DNA of 64,000 nucleotides from Escarpia spicata (lineage: Eukaryota; Annelida; Polychaeta; Sabellida; Siboglinidae): the NCBI GenBank assembly GCA_963995525.1, contig OZ023206.1:73872506-73936505 (forward strand), given 5' to 3'. This document shows, in pieces, positions 11,641 through 21,814 of the stretch. The notes beneath the pieces were generated by a model that did no database searches, was not told the origin of the DNA, and saw only the letters and a list, made by a program, of their open reading frames with translations. Both the position numbers and the translations under genes were made by a program. Position 1 is the first letter of the stretch. Every line of letters begins with the position of its first letter.

Positions 11641-12171
11641 GCCACATCGGTACAAGTATCCACACACAACAAACATATTTAACAAGCTATTGCTTCCGAC
11701 TTGTTGTCCACACGTATCACATCTCAAACGTGTTCTGCCAGTGCGAATGTGAACATGTTTCTTTCCTGAACCATTCTTTAAAAAAAGACTGAACCCCCAC
11801 ATATGTCATATCTAAATCATGTCTTAACATTGCGCGTGCGCATGACTCACTTCAAATTGTTACTTGTTGTGAACTGGAAGCCACACGTATCACATATGCT
11901 TAGGTTCATGACGAGAACTGACACGTCATTTCAAACCATTGTATGCAAACTGTGCCCCGCATATATGACATATGTTTCTCCACGGAGTGGATACAGATTT
12001 CCACTTGTGGATAACTATGCACCACAGGTATGACATTTGTAGGGTTTCTCCCGGGATACGGCACCAAGGGTATCACATTGGTAAGATTTCTTCCCGGTGT
12101 GAATACGGACATGCGTCTTCTGATTCCCACATCGTGAGGATTGTGCCCCACAGGCCACAGGTATCACAATT
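11641..12171 (-). pseudogene. Degenerate C-terminal fingers of unit B
   Basis: Continuing downstream of the stop that ends the intact unit B frame, finger relics remain in shifting frames. CGNQKTHVRIHTGKK and EKPYKCHTCGA occur near 12020-12150, and HVHIRTGRTRLRCDTCGQQ near 11700-11760. The stop at 12172 lies in a linker (TGYKL then TAG) where other fingers have TGEKPYKC. A short duplication (CTGTGG) just beyond shifts the frame. The ancestral array was therefore longer, and unit B now encodes a C-terminally shortened protein. Confidence 0.7.
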
Positions 12172-13389
12172 CTAAAGTTTATACCCGGTGTGGATACGGA
12201 CATGCGTTTTCAAACTATAACTTTGTGAGAATTGTGCACCACAGGTACCACATATGTAGGGTTTCTCCCCCGTATGGATACGGACATGACTCTTCAAATG
12301 ACCACTCTCTGAGAAGTGTGCATCACAGGTATCACATTTGTAAGGTTTCTTCCCGGTGTGGATACGGACATGCTTCTTGAGATTTCCGCGTTGTGAGAAT
12401 TGTGCACCACAGACAAGACATTTGTAGGGTTTCTCCCCGGTGTGGATACGGACATGCGTCTTGAGATTTCCGCGTTGTGAGAATTGTGCACCACAGGTAA
12501 GACATTTGTATGGTTTCACCCCCGTATGGATACGGACATGTGTCTTCAATTGCCAATTACATGAGAAATGTGCATCACAAATTTCGCATTTGTAGGGTTT
12601 CTCCCCAGTGTGGATACGGACATGTCTCTTCAAATGACCACTACCTGAGACTTGTGCACCACAGGTATAACATTTGTATGGATTCTCCTTGGTGTGGATA
12701 CGAGCATGTGTTTTTAAATAAGCACACCTTGAGAACTGTGCCCCGCACGTATCACATTTGAAGGGTTTCTCTTCAGTGTGGATATGGACATGTGTCTTGA
12801 GATAAGAACCTTTTGAGAACTGTGCCCCACACGTATCACATTTGAAGGGTTTCTCTTCAGTGTGGATATGGTCATGTGTCTTGAGATAAGAACCTTTTGA
12901 GAACTGTGCCCCACACGTATCACATTTGAAGGGTTTCTCTTTAGTGTGGATATGGACATGTCGCTTTAAACTATCACTGCGTACGAACTGTGCCCCACAC
13001 GTATCACATTTGAAGGGTTTCTCTTCAATGTGGATACGGACATGTTTCTTGAGATAAGCATCCCTTGAAAACTGTGCCCCACACGTATCACATTTGAAGG
13101 GTTTCTCTTCATTGTGGATACGGACATGTCTCTTTAAACTATCACTGCGTACGAACTGTGCCCCACATGTGTCACACTTGTAGGGCTTCTGCCCAGTGCG
13201 GATAAGAACAACATATTTCAAAGTACCACACTTTGAAAATTGTGACCCACAGGTATCACATTTGAAGGGTTTTCCGCCAGCTTTTTCACGGATACGTACA
13301 TTCAACTTACCATTTTTTGATACTTGTGCCCCACAAGCGTCACATTTGAATCGCTTCTCTACTGTACCCGTGTGCACATTCACATACAT
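12172..13389 (-). CDS. C2H2 zinc-finger protein, unit B
   Basis: A 405-codon open frame from ATG 13389 (MYVNVHTGTVEKRFKC). The start is chosen because the same MSVNVH-type Met occurs in units C and D; the frame stays open 30 codons upstream without another ATG, so an upstream exon is possible. It encodes 14 tandem C2H2 units at the standard 28-residue spacing. The first two are degenerate (no second His pair), and 12 have all Cys/His ligands and TGEKP-type linkers. Helices repeat: VRSDSLK in two fingers, KGSYLK in two, QRGNLK in two, which points to internal duplication. Linkers EEKPFKC and GEKPYKC form two blocks. C2H2 arrays of this kind are nuclear DNA-binding regulators; target and partner domain are unknown. 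No KRAB, BTB or SCAN domain is seen. It may be a gene, an exon, or a pseudogene that is still open. Confidence 0.65.
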   Translation of the reverse strand: MYVNVHTGTVEKRFKCDACGAQVSKNGKLNVRIREKAGGKPFKCDTCGSQFSKCGTLKYVVLIRTGQKPYKCDTCGAQFVRSDSLKRHVRIHNEEKPFKCDTCGAQFSRDAYLKKHVRIHIEEKPFKCDTCGAQFVRSDSLKRHVHIHTKEKPFKCDTCGAQFSKGSYLKTHDHIHTEEKPFKCDTCGAQFSKGSYLKTHVHIHTEEKPFKCDTCGAQFSRCAYLKTHARIHTKENPYKCYTCGAQVSGSGHLKRHVRIHTGEKPYKCEICDAHFSCNWQLKTHVRIHTGVKPYKCLTCGAQFSQRGNLKTHVRIHTGEKPYKCLVCGAQFSQRGNLKKHVRIHTGKKPYKCDTCDAHFSESGHLKSHVRIHTGEKPYICGTCGAQFSQSYSLKTHVRIHTGYKL

Positions 13390-13525
13390 AACTAAACAGC
13401 TTTTTGTTTCTAACTTTCCACACACACAGATTATTTTGTATTTTGCTGTTGTCCTAAAAGTACTATTGCAAACAAACACTTAAACGTGTTATCACTAGTG
13501 TACTTGACATCTGAAGAGTGTCTTA

Positions 13526-13795
13526 CTAGTCATAGTGTTTACCAAGGTGGCACTTTATAGTTTTAAAATAACATCTTGTTAAATTATTTTCGACAGGTGT
13601 AACATTTAAATATGTCTCAATGTGCAGCTTTATAGTGTTGCTCGGAGAAGAATGTCTTCCACGTGTGTCACCCAGAGTTTGCTCAACTGTCTGGGAAAGC
13701 AAACGAACCTTTACCTTTGCTGCACACCCGTTACACTTGAATGGTTCCCCATCACAGGGAGCTGGTGTCGACATAAACACAACATATAGTACCAT
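13526..13795 (-). CDS. Conserved short frame upstream of the unit B array
   Basis: An 89-codon frame with an ATG (MVLYVVFMSTPAPCDGEP), then FKCNGCAAKVKVRLLSQ, TLGDTRGRHSSPSN and KLHIETYLNV. The start FKCxxCAA looks like the first half of a C2H2 finger, with a possible His ligand in KLHIETYLN, so it may be a diverged first finger. The segment is conserved in units A and D and partly in C, at the same place upstream of the array. It is out of frame with the main array by one base and separated by about 140 bp, so it would need splicing to join it. It could be a 5' exon of the ZNF gene or only a conserved relic. Confidence 0.4.
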   Translation of the reverse strand: MVLYVVFMSTPAPCDGEPFKCNGCAAKVKVRLLSQTVEQTLGDTRGRHSSPSNTIKLHIETYLNVTPVENNLTRCYFKTIKCHLGKHYD

Positions 13796-14089
13796 GAGTC
13801 ACTCAGTCACATGTTTTCTCTTCTTCCTGAAGTCGAAGATGTTGACATTCTGTTACGCGGCTCGATATCCTATGTTGGTGCAGACAACATGACAGTTGTT
13901 GTTGTCTATCCACGCGAGTCCTTGAAGCTTTGCTAGTTCATTGTTGACAATTTTGTCACAAACATTTGAGTCCTGAAAAAATATTCAACAAGTGACACCA
14001 TCGTACGTCGTTGGAAAGAGGCTAAGTATAAATAATATAGTGTAAAGAACATTGTGGAAGACTGGGAAAGATGTATTTTGGATGAACAG

Positions 14090-16007
14090 GAAAGAGGAAA
14101 TATTTATTTTTGCCAAATACAAAATACAGAATAATCGTATTAAAAACTACACGATATATTTACGTTCGAGTCAAAAAAGTGGTATGTATATAAAATGTAT
14201 GGAAGGAAAACAAAAGAATACACGGTACGTAATAAAAGGGACGGGAGAGTCGTCCTAAGACTAATTATAGTCGCTGTCATAGTAGCCAACCTGAAAGGCA
14301 ATTTAGTTGATTATCTGATTTATATAAAATAACACAATCCCTAGTACAATTGGTGCATTACTACAAAATGAATATATATAATATTATGACCGTATATTAC
14401 ACTTACTAAATACACAAACATACAAACAGTCGGTTTTTAAATGAAGTGGTAATTTATAACAAAGGATGCATACAGTCAGTCAATCATGTCCCTATTGCAT
14501 ATATAACAGTTTGGGATTGTACACTGCTCTAAGTATTCAGATAGTAAAGCATGTGTTGCGAAGCCATATAAACTGTGAGTGATGAACTTGTCCTTTATTA
14601 AATCTGATGCATTATATATAGTATGTGGCAAACTATACCTGAGGCTTCGTTTGGCAAATTCATGGTGTTCCCTGATTGTATGGATTTTATGTTGACCACG
14701 TGGGTAAAAGTTGTGAATACTATTGTTTTGAACAAATTGTAAGTTTTGCAGGTATACTGGTAGTTTATTGTGTGAATATAATTGTATGGAATAGTTTTAT
14801 TCCATGCAATTTTAGAAGATGTTCTACTATTAGTAATTTAAGATATTTGAACAGTGGATCGTTGTGAGCGTTATATTTACTTAAATTTACGATTCGAACG
14901 GCTTTCTCTTGAAGTGTTTTACTGCTGTCACATCTATAGTCACAGGCCGTTAAACCATTATTTAGATGTGACATTATCAGTGAGTTGTACAACGTAATGT
15001 TTATATAACAGTCGTTTAACTATACTTAGGTTAGCTACTGTCCTGGAGCATCTATTTGAGATTTTGTCGATATGACATTGCCAGTTTAATTGTTCATTAA
15101 AGTTTAGCCCTAGGAAATTGAACTGATCTACTCAATTTGTTTTGCAGGTATACTGGTAGTCTATTGTGTGAATATTTATGGAATAGTTTTAGTTGATGTA
15201 ATTTTAGAAGATGTTCTAATTTTAGTAATTTAAGACTTTTGCACAGTGGATCGGTGTGAGTGTTTTATGATTCCAACGGCTTTCTTTTGAAGTTTTTTTT
15301 AATTCTATCACATCTATACCCCGAGGCCGTTAAACCATAGGATACCTATGACAATATCGTGATCTTTATATTCAGAGGTAGGAATCGTTAAAGTTCATTT
15401 AGGATACTTGTAGTCCTGGAGCATCTATTAGAGATTTTTTTGATATTATTTTGCCAGCTTAATTCTTCATTAAAGCTTAGCACTAGGAAATTTAATTCAT
15501 CTACTCAATCATTGTTTGTTATCTATTTGTAGATTTTATGGGTTGATGGTATTATTATTATTTATTATAGCTGTTTAGAAAATCATATACTTTGATTAAT
15601 TGTCATTTAGGAGTAACTTGTTTAATCTAAACCACTCACTAATTTTACCCAGTACTGAGTTGATTAGGATTTCTACATTTTAGTTGTTTTAATATCGTAC
15701 AAAATAATCTAGATTAGTTGGGAGGGTTGTGTCATCGACAAACATAATATAGTTGAATTTTGGACTAGCTTAGGCAAAGTCATTAATGTAGATTAAGAAT
15801 AACAAAGAGCCTAGAATTGGTCCTTGAGGTATGCCTGTTGACATACTAAGCATTTCAGATTGGGTTTCTTCAATGTATACGTCTTGTTTTTTTATTTTTT
15901 TTATATATCTAGGGATACTTCTTTTAATATTGAGTGGTCAAGGGTATCAAATACATGTGAACAGTTGAGGTAAATATCTATAGGTATTTCCTTACTATCC
16001 ATACTTG
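14090..16007 (-). pseudogene. LINE-L relics, two head-to-tail copies
   Basis: Minus-strand non-LTR relics. The first copy (14090-15145) has the 3' UTR with hairpin, then a C-terminal part (SSKTLQEKAVRIVNLSKYNAHNDPLFKYLK), SLYNS-type and FNEQLNWQ thumb motifs. A second copy starts at about 15146 with the same 3' coding end. Upstream it holds GIPQGPILGSLLFLIYINDF, the RT box FVDDTTL and a DTLDHSIL motif near 15950. Frames are broken throughout. The same two-copy arrangement recurs at 38470-39345 and 54645-57110, so it predates the segmental duplication. The second copy is interrupted at 16008 by a TTAA-flanked insertion and resumes at 17200. Confidence 0.75.
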
Positions 16008-17199
16008 TTAAAGGAAATATAAACAAGTAGCATCAATTCGATTTAAAACTCGTCTGTGTAGCGATTCCCGGGGAAAATTTAAATATAATGAGCTAGGCGA
16101 TCACATGGTATCGTGACGTCACACTCGCATCAGGCCGACCCTTTCCATGCACTCAGCATGTTTACAAGGATAGCTTTTGGGTCGAAACGAAGGCCAGGAT
16201 GAGTTACTGTGCAATATTCCGATGTAATACAATCACTAGTCATCATAGAGGAACAAGCAGTTATCTTACGGTTCCACATGAATCCAATTTTCTTCAAAAC
16301 AATGAACGCGAATGGGCCTACAAGCCGACTAGGTTTCGTAGAGCATGGGCTCGTTTTCAGAATAATTATATCAAATGCAACCAACGGCAGATAATCTACA
16401 CCAATAAACATACATAGCAAACATTATATTGTATCCAGCTACAGAAAGTAATGTGTATAATCTCATATCATCAACATATCGATATATGAAGGAATTGTGT
16501 ACAATTGATCATAACAACTTAAATCAGTCAATGAGTTTTATAAGCGGGCAACGTCGGTTCAAAATGTTCTTTATTCAAACAAATGTAATGTAATGGATAT
16601 ATAATTTATTAATTGTACATATTATGGTACGGTAATATGTTGTAATTATATATGTGAAAACAAATTGTGATCTGTCTGGATAAATAAAATTTAGAAACAT
16701 CGTTATATATAATTACCATATTTTCATTTTTGTGGCGAATAAATAATTACTACAAAAATAAAAACATATTTACAAACAGTGCATTATAGTATACAAAATA
16801 TGCATATTCGAAAATGTCCGGCTGCACAGCATAAAATGTGGAATTTGAATTTTTTTGATGTTGTTTGGCTTGGTGGACATGGAAATAGATAGCAGGATGT
16901 AATATAATATCGCACAATAACTAATTTTGATGCACGTTTCGACCCGAAAGCTATCCTTGTAAACATGCTGGAATGCATGGAAAGGGTCGGCCTGATGCGA
17001 GTATGGGTCATATGTGACGTCACATCTCGGCATCCCCAAAAGCGCGCCAAAAATATGCATATTAGAAAATGTCAGGCTGCAGTGCATAAAATGTGGAATT
17101 AGATTTTTGTTTATTTTGTTTGGCTTGGTGGACATGGAAATAGATAGCAGGATATAATTTAATATGAATTCAAGCAATAGGTGTTTGTATTCCCTTTAA
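16008..17199. mobile_element. TTAA-flanked DNA transposon, Kolobok- or piggyBac-like
   Basis: An insertion of about 1.18 kb flanked by TTAA at 16008-16011 and 17196-17199. The termini are inverted: AGGAAATATAAACA on the left and, on the minus strand, AGGGAATACAAACA on the right. The uninterrupted paralogue at about 56830 has a single TTAA at this point, which proves insertion. Inside, 16100-16200 matches the reverse complement of 16930-17040, giving a long subterminal inverted repeat. A block of about 120 bp at 16797-16925 recurs directly at 17056-17170. TTAA duplication fits piggyBac or Kolobok; AGG termini and a THAP-like frame favour Kolobok. No transposase core is present, so it is non-autonomous. 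Confidence 0.75.
16199..16417 (+). pseudogene. Possible THAP-finger relic inside the TTAA element
   Basis: A 72-codon frame opening with MSYCAIFRC, a C-x4-C spacing compatible with the start of a THAP zinc finger (C-x2-4-C). Further on come a short hydrophobic-Pro motif and REWAYKPTRFRRAW. The distal C-x2-H of THAP is not visible. The frame begins within the subterminal inverted repeat. THAP fingers are known at the N-termini of P-element and Kolobok transposases. The match is weak, and a chance frame is possible. Confidence 0.3.
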
Positions 17200-17520
17200 T
17201 ACCCATCAATTAATTCGAGACCTACAAATTAAGTTGAATGACCATTTCAACAATTAAATACATTATGTTGTCCATTAAGGTAATATCTGAACGTTTTATT
17301 GGAACAGTGTTGTATTTGATTAGCTAAAATTGGGCCCATATTGATAAAATTTGAAGTAACTATGTTTGCAATTAAGAGGGTGGAGCAGACTGGAATAAGT
17401 TGCCCTTACCCCAATATGTTTAAACAAGCAGAATCGAAGTACTGGTATCGTTCTATAATTACATATCTAATTACATAAAAATAAACAAATAATAGATGCT
17501 ACACAGAATAGTATGGTGCA
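17200..17520 (-). pseudogene. LINE-L remainder beyond the TTAA insertion
   Basis: Homologous to 56835-57190, including the AATTAATTCGAG start, the ATTATGTTGTCCATTAAGG block and the GTTTAAACAAGCAGAATC block. It is the upstream (5') part of the second LINE-L copy. No intact domain can be read. Confidence 0.6.
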
Positions 17521-17790
17521 TAGTAATTTTATAATACTATTCCTCGCACTTTTAGTAAATCAGTTTGGCGAAAAGCTTTGGTAAGATATGATTGTTCTAG
17601 CTCCAATAGTTTTCGAGATATGACTGTTTGAAATTTGGGACTTTGTTGTGACAGCTTCTAAAAAATAAATAAAATTATTCACATTTCACATATTTTAAAT
17701 CTCTTGAACTATTTAATCTGTGACAATGAAACTTTGTAGAATAGTTTTCTATACTGCATAGATCACATGAATATAATTATAACATAAATA
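17521..17790. repeat. Repeat flank shared with 57190-57549 and, inverted, with 63084-63260
   Basis: Contains the TTTCACATATTTTAAATCTCTTG block and the GAAACTTTGTAGAATAG block. A direct copy lies at 57420-57545. An inverted copy lies at 63084-63260, just outside the second inverted-repeat element, so the flank may belong to a longer form of that element. Confidence 0.6.
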
Positions 17791-18381
17791 CAGTGTATGG
17801 TTAATGTGCATCAAGTTGATAAACATAATGATTTATTCAATAAATCAGTCACGAGAGGGTTTTCAGACCTTAATTGTGAGCAAAATACACATATATAAAA
17901 TTGGTATATACTCATGCAACTGTGTAAATCAGAGTAATATGGCAGGTCTGGTTGTCTTCATTATGAATTTGTACATATGCAAAGATGGTGCGTTATTTTA
18001 TTTCTTTAAAATTGACCAACTTCTGACCGAAAAAAGTCAATCAGGCGTAGGTGTATTTATCACAAAACTTTTTCTACGTGTAAGCTTGTCCCTATTTCAC
18101 AAATAACTAATAACTCTCACTATCCTTCCGTGCTTCCTCCAGAACAAAAATGGGATACTTCTGGGTGCCCCAATGTTTAAATAAATCTTTCGCGATTCAC
18201 GAGAGGGTTTTTAGGCATTAATTGTGAGCTAAATATACAAGCCTTAATTAACTGTTGTAAATGTTCGGTATATATATATATCATACCAGTGTGTGGGATA
18301 GAAGATATTGTTATGAAACATTTATTTGGCACAAACCAGCCCTATAACACAAATAACTTGGTGCACATTAACCATACACTG
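17791..18381. mobile_element. Inverted-repeat element with internal 345-bp tandem units
   Basis: The left end is CAGTGTATGGTTAATGTGCA and the right end is its near-exact inverted copy at 18357-18381; the inverted repeat is about 27 bp. TA dinucleotides flank both ends (17789-17790, 18382-18383). The interior has two copies of a unit starting near CACGAGAGGGTTTT, at 17854 and 18199. A related element lies at 62376-63083. No transposase frame is present. TA flanks suggest a mariner-type non-autonomous element, but this is inferred from the ends only. Confidence 0.6.
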
Positions 18382-18789
18382 TATTTATGTGATCTACACA
18401 TTGAAATGGAAATAATGAAAGTTGTGTTGAGCTTTATTATGAATTATATTTGGATTAATTAATATTAGACAGAGTTGTAGAAAGACTTGTATCATCTCCA
18501 TGCATTACACATCATAAAACTGAACATTGTATGTGTAGTTGAATTATGCTATGACATGTTCATATGTTATTGCCATTTTAAAGTAGGTTGAGATTATTCG
18601 GGTATTTATTAAGATTTTATAATATTTGTTTGTATTTAAGCAATGAAAATTGACGTCTGATATAAATACACCATTAGCCAGATATATATATCAGTCACTA
18701 CTCAAATGCTGGGACATTGAAGTATGAATGCCCAACAAGACATATATAAATAAAAGTCTGGCCCAGGGCCAGGGCCTAGCCCTAGCCTA
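18382..18789. other. AT-rich interval, no gene seen
   Basis: No reading frame of note. The stretch at 18660-18740 (ACCATTAGCCAGATA, then TCAAATGCTGGGACA) recurs at 39405-39470, so it belongs to a dispersed repeat. Confidence 0.4.
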
Positions 18790-19150
18790 CACCCTAGTCA
18801 GTGTTTCAGAATTTTACCTAGGCCAGGCGGTTTTTTCTTATTTTTTCAAAACGTCATATTCATTATAATTACGTTTGACTGTCCTTAGTATGATGGTACA
18901 AGTAAAACACATAAGTATTGCTTACCAACCAAACACGCCGCCGCGCATGTGTGAGTGTGCCAATGGCAATGCCACTGGATCTCAGGATGAATCACCCGTT
19001 TATCGCTCACACTAAAATATTAGTAACGCCAACAACTCGCTCAACTAACATATTCGAGTAATGTGATGGGTTGCCATGTAAAGATTAATGACAGTATCAT
19101 ACCTTTTGTACATTGACGAACACTACTTCTAAATTATACATAATACATTA
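18790..19150. repeat. Dispersed repeat R2, partial copy
   Basis: Homologous to 1796-2135 and 39800-40300. It carries the CAGTGTTTCAGAATTTTAC start, the GTGTGAGTGTGCCA block and the GTAATGTGATGGGTTGCC block. The second half of R2 is absent. Confidence 0.6.
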
Positions 19151-19280
19151 TATGGTACATGTGTAAGGTTTCAGGGCAAAGCGCAATAGTGTAAATATCA
19201 TCTTAAAATTGACATGATATTGAATATCTCAATACTACAAAATCATAATAACCGATATCTAGACTCAAACAATTTTATTA

Positions 19281-19435
19281 CAGTAGAACCTGTCTTGGAT
19301 AACCACCTGCTTTCTCGGTTCCTCTTGAAATTGACCATATTTTCAATGTTTGTTGACCTGTCATGGGCGACCACCCGTCTTGAAAGACCACTTTTGCTAG
19401 GCTGAAGTGGTGGTCACTCAAGACACGTTCTACTG
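19281..19435. mobile_element. 155-bp MITE with pogo/mariner-like termini
   Basis: The left end CAGTAGAACCTGTCTTG and the right end, read on the minus strand as CAGTAGAACGTGTCTTG, form a 17-bp terminal inverted repeat with one mismatch. TA dinucleotides flank it at 19279-19280 and 19436-19437, the target duplication expected for the Tc1/mariner superfamily. CAGTAGAACC-type ends are typical of pogo/Tigger-group elements. It has no coding capacity. Confidence 0.85.
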
Positions 19436-20959
19436 TACATTTCATTTCTGCAATTTTGCGTAGGCAAATATGTCACCAGAGCCGCATGACGTTTATTGTA
19501 TTTTACCCTTAAACCCTTCCTTTATATACTATTGTTATGCACTGGTAATAATGCATAAGTGTATAAATACAGTGTGGTATGCCACGTTCCAAGTAATGGA
19601 AGAAAATCATTCAACCATGCCAATTATGTTCAGTCAGAATGTCTGACCCAACAACAGTTTCCAATCTAACATTCTAGAAGTGTTGAGAAACAACCCATCT
19701 TGCTTAGAGTCACTATCAACTGTTCACCCCTACCCTCTTGACACTATCGTGCCAAGTGATTTCGGTTTTCTCTTTCTACCACACGTTTTCCTCGCTCTCT
19801 TTGTCAATATCAAATGGAATACCATGTTATACCTGTTTCAAATTCCCGTGGTAGTATACCAGCGGATATGGGTCAAATTCATTGACATGTATTTAAATAC
19901 AAATAATCTTGAAGGGTTAAAATATGATGAAATGAAAAAGTATTTATTTCAATACAAATATGTATTAAAGGTACTAATCAATTTTTTTTACAAAACCGCC
20001 TATAGCCAAAATAATGGCAAATCTTATATTGAGATATGTTGTTTATCAACATGATTTGACGATGTTATGTAAAAAAAATGACATGATCAGTCGCTTACTG
20101 ACTGGCAATCTTTGGTGTTTGTACCATGTATGAAAATACCATGTTGTACCTGTTTCAAAATACTATGGTAGTATACCCGAGCACAGTGTATATCAAGTCA
20201 CTGGCATTGGAACAGGGAAGGGGCGTTCCAAAAAACCCACCTTGAGGTTCTCCAGACATCTCGATCTGCACCCCCTTGAGGCTCGCTGAAAAAACCCATC
20301 TTAAAGCACTCTGAAAACCTAAATAAGCACCCCCATTCCGCAATATTTAGGGGTAATCCTATCTCCAGCCCCCATACACCACATACTGCACACCCCTTCC
20401 TAAATGTTGGGGAGGTAAGCTCCTAATCCACAAATATTAGGGACTAAGCCCCCCCAGCAGGTTCCTATGCCTCTGCAAGTAAAACAAGTATTACCATGTT
20501 TAATTTGTTTCTTACATGGATGTTAATTGATGTGTATTTTAGCAGTAATATATTTAATGTTTCCAACAATATTTTTCTTGCTATCCCTGTTGTGAATGTC
20601 AGTGTGACATGTAGTCTGTGCTATTTCAGATAATGACTCATTATTGTTCACAAGTATTTAAGGATTAATTTCTTGACATGTATACTCAATAGTATATTTG
20701 TTGTATTTATCATATACTTAATTGTTCATATTGTATTATAATGTATACATAAGGATTTGAGAAATGATTTGTGTCATTATTTGCATAGCTTGCATTTATG
20801 TACATGTATGCTCAATAGACTTTATTTTGTATTTGTTATATTTGGTCATTCAATATGCTTGGATATTACTGTAGATTGCCTGTATGATTAATGTATTTGA
20901 ATATATAATATAATACAAATATTTGAAGATTAACGTGCACCTCTGTTAATGAGTATGTC
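19436..20959. other. Interval without a recognisable gene
   Basis: A 124-codon frame at 19680-20054 matches no family I know and has no supporting context. A phrase near 19820 (ATACCATGTTATACCTG) recurs near 20137, so an old local duplication is likely. At 20210-20460 there is a C-rich stretch with CCCCC runs unlike its surroundings. Nothing is called. Confidence 0.4.
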
Positions 20960-21475
20960 AAATTGAATATTTTCTGTAGGATATATCCTACAGGAAATAG
21001 CCTATAGGATATTTCTTATAGGAAATATTCCATAGAAAATACTATAGGATATTTCCTATAGTTTTCTATAGAACATTTCCTATAGAGTATTCTATACAAA
21101 AAACTATAGAAAATATCGTGTAGTTTTCTGTAGAAAACAGCAAAAATCCTGTAGTTTTCTATAGAAAATGTCCTATAGTTTTCTGTAGAAAACCACAAAA
21201 ATCCTGTAGTTTTCTATAGAAAATTTCCTATAGTTTTCTATGGAAAACTGCAAAAATCTTGTAGTTTTCTATGGAAAATTTCCTATAGTTTTCTATAGAA
21301 AACTGCGCAAACATCCTGTAGTTTTCTATAGAAAATTTCCTATAGTTTTCTACAGAAAACTGCGCAAAAATCCTGTAGTTTTCTATAGAAAATGTCCTAT
21401 AGTTTTCTATAGAAAACTATGCGCAAAAATCCTGTAGTTTTTTTTATAGAAAAATCTATAGTTTTTTTGCTAAGG
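20960..21475. repeat. Palindromic minisatellite
   Basis: A tandem array built on the perfect palindrome TTTTCTATAGAAAA and variants such as TTTCCTATAG. The left part has short irregular palindromic modules. The right part has a higher-order unit marked by ATCCTGTAG at 21146, 21201, 21256 (ATCTTGTAG), 21313, 21370 and 21429, with periods 55, 55, 57, 57 and 59. The increase comes from added GC and then AT before the A-run in the spacer. Both strands read almost alike. The open frame through 21240-21437 follows from the repeat and is not a gene. Confidence 0.95.
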
Positions 21476-21493
21476 GTATAGACATTTTTTAAT

Positions 21494-21774
21494 GTGCCCC
21501 CGATAGTGCCCCCTAAACCTTTGGAATGTGTCTCCCGTTTAGGTTAGAAAAACTTGAAGTTACGGCGGCGCGGCGGCAAACAAAATAGCACCCCATATAT
21601 ATATATATGTCAAGATTTTGCATGTTTATGGGGTAAATCATGTGTTCGAAACGTAAAACTTAATGTGCTCGCAATCGCAAGAACCAAGAGCCCGCGCGAA
21701 TACTTAAACAAATCGGTCCCTGGGTCATGGACTTGACAACACGGAGTAGACGCAGACAGAATAATGATTACGTC

Positions 21775-21775
<1 letters not shown>
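21494..21775. repeat. Dispersed repeat R3, copy 1
   Basis: Homologous to 43955-44250. Shared blocks are CCTTTGGAATGTGT, GTTCGAAACGTAAAAC, GAATACTTAA and ATGGACTTGACAACA. Non-coding; about 290 bp; termini not defined. Confidence 0.65.

Positions 21776-21777
<2 letters not shown>

Positions 21778-21812
<35 letters not shown>
21778..21812. repeat. (TA)n microsatellite
   Basis: About 16 TA units between repeat R3 and the ZNF flank. Confidence 0.95.

Positions 21813-21814
<2 letters not shown>

Noticed and set aside
12172..13480. Possible CRISPR array from regular repeats
   Set aside because: The 84-bp periodicity is the 28-residue C2H2 finger; the repeats encode conserved ligands and there are no unique spacers. 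The organism is eukaryotic.
19680..20054. 124-codon plus-strand frame
   Set aside because: No recognisable motif, no repeat of the frame elsewhere, and no splice or flanking support in AT-rich sequence.
21240..21437. 65-codon frame with VVFYRK repeats
   Set aside because: It arises from the palindromic minisatellite, is open on both strands, and has no gene context.
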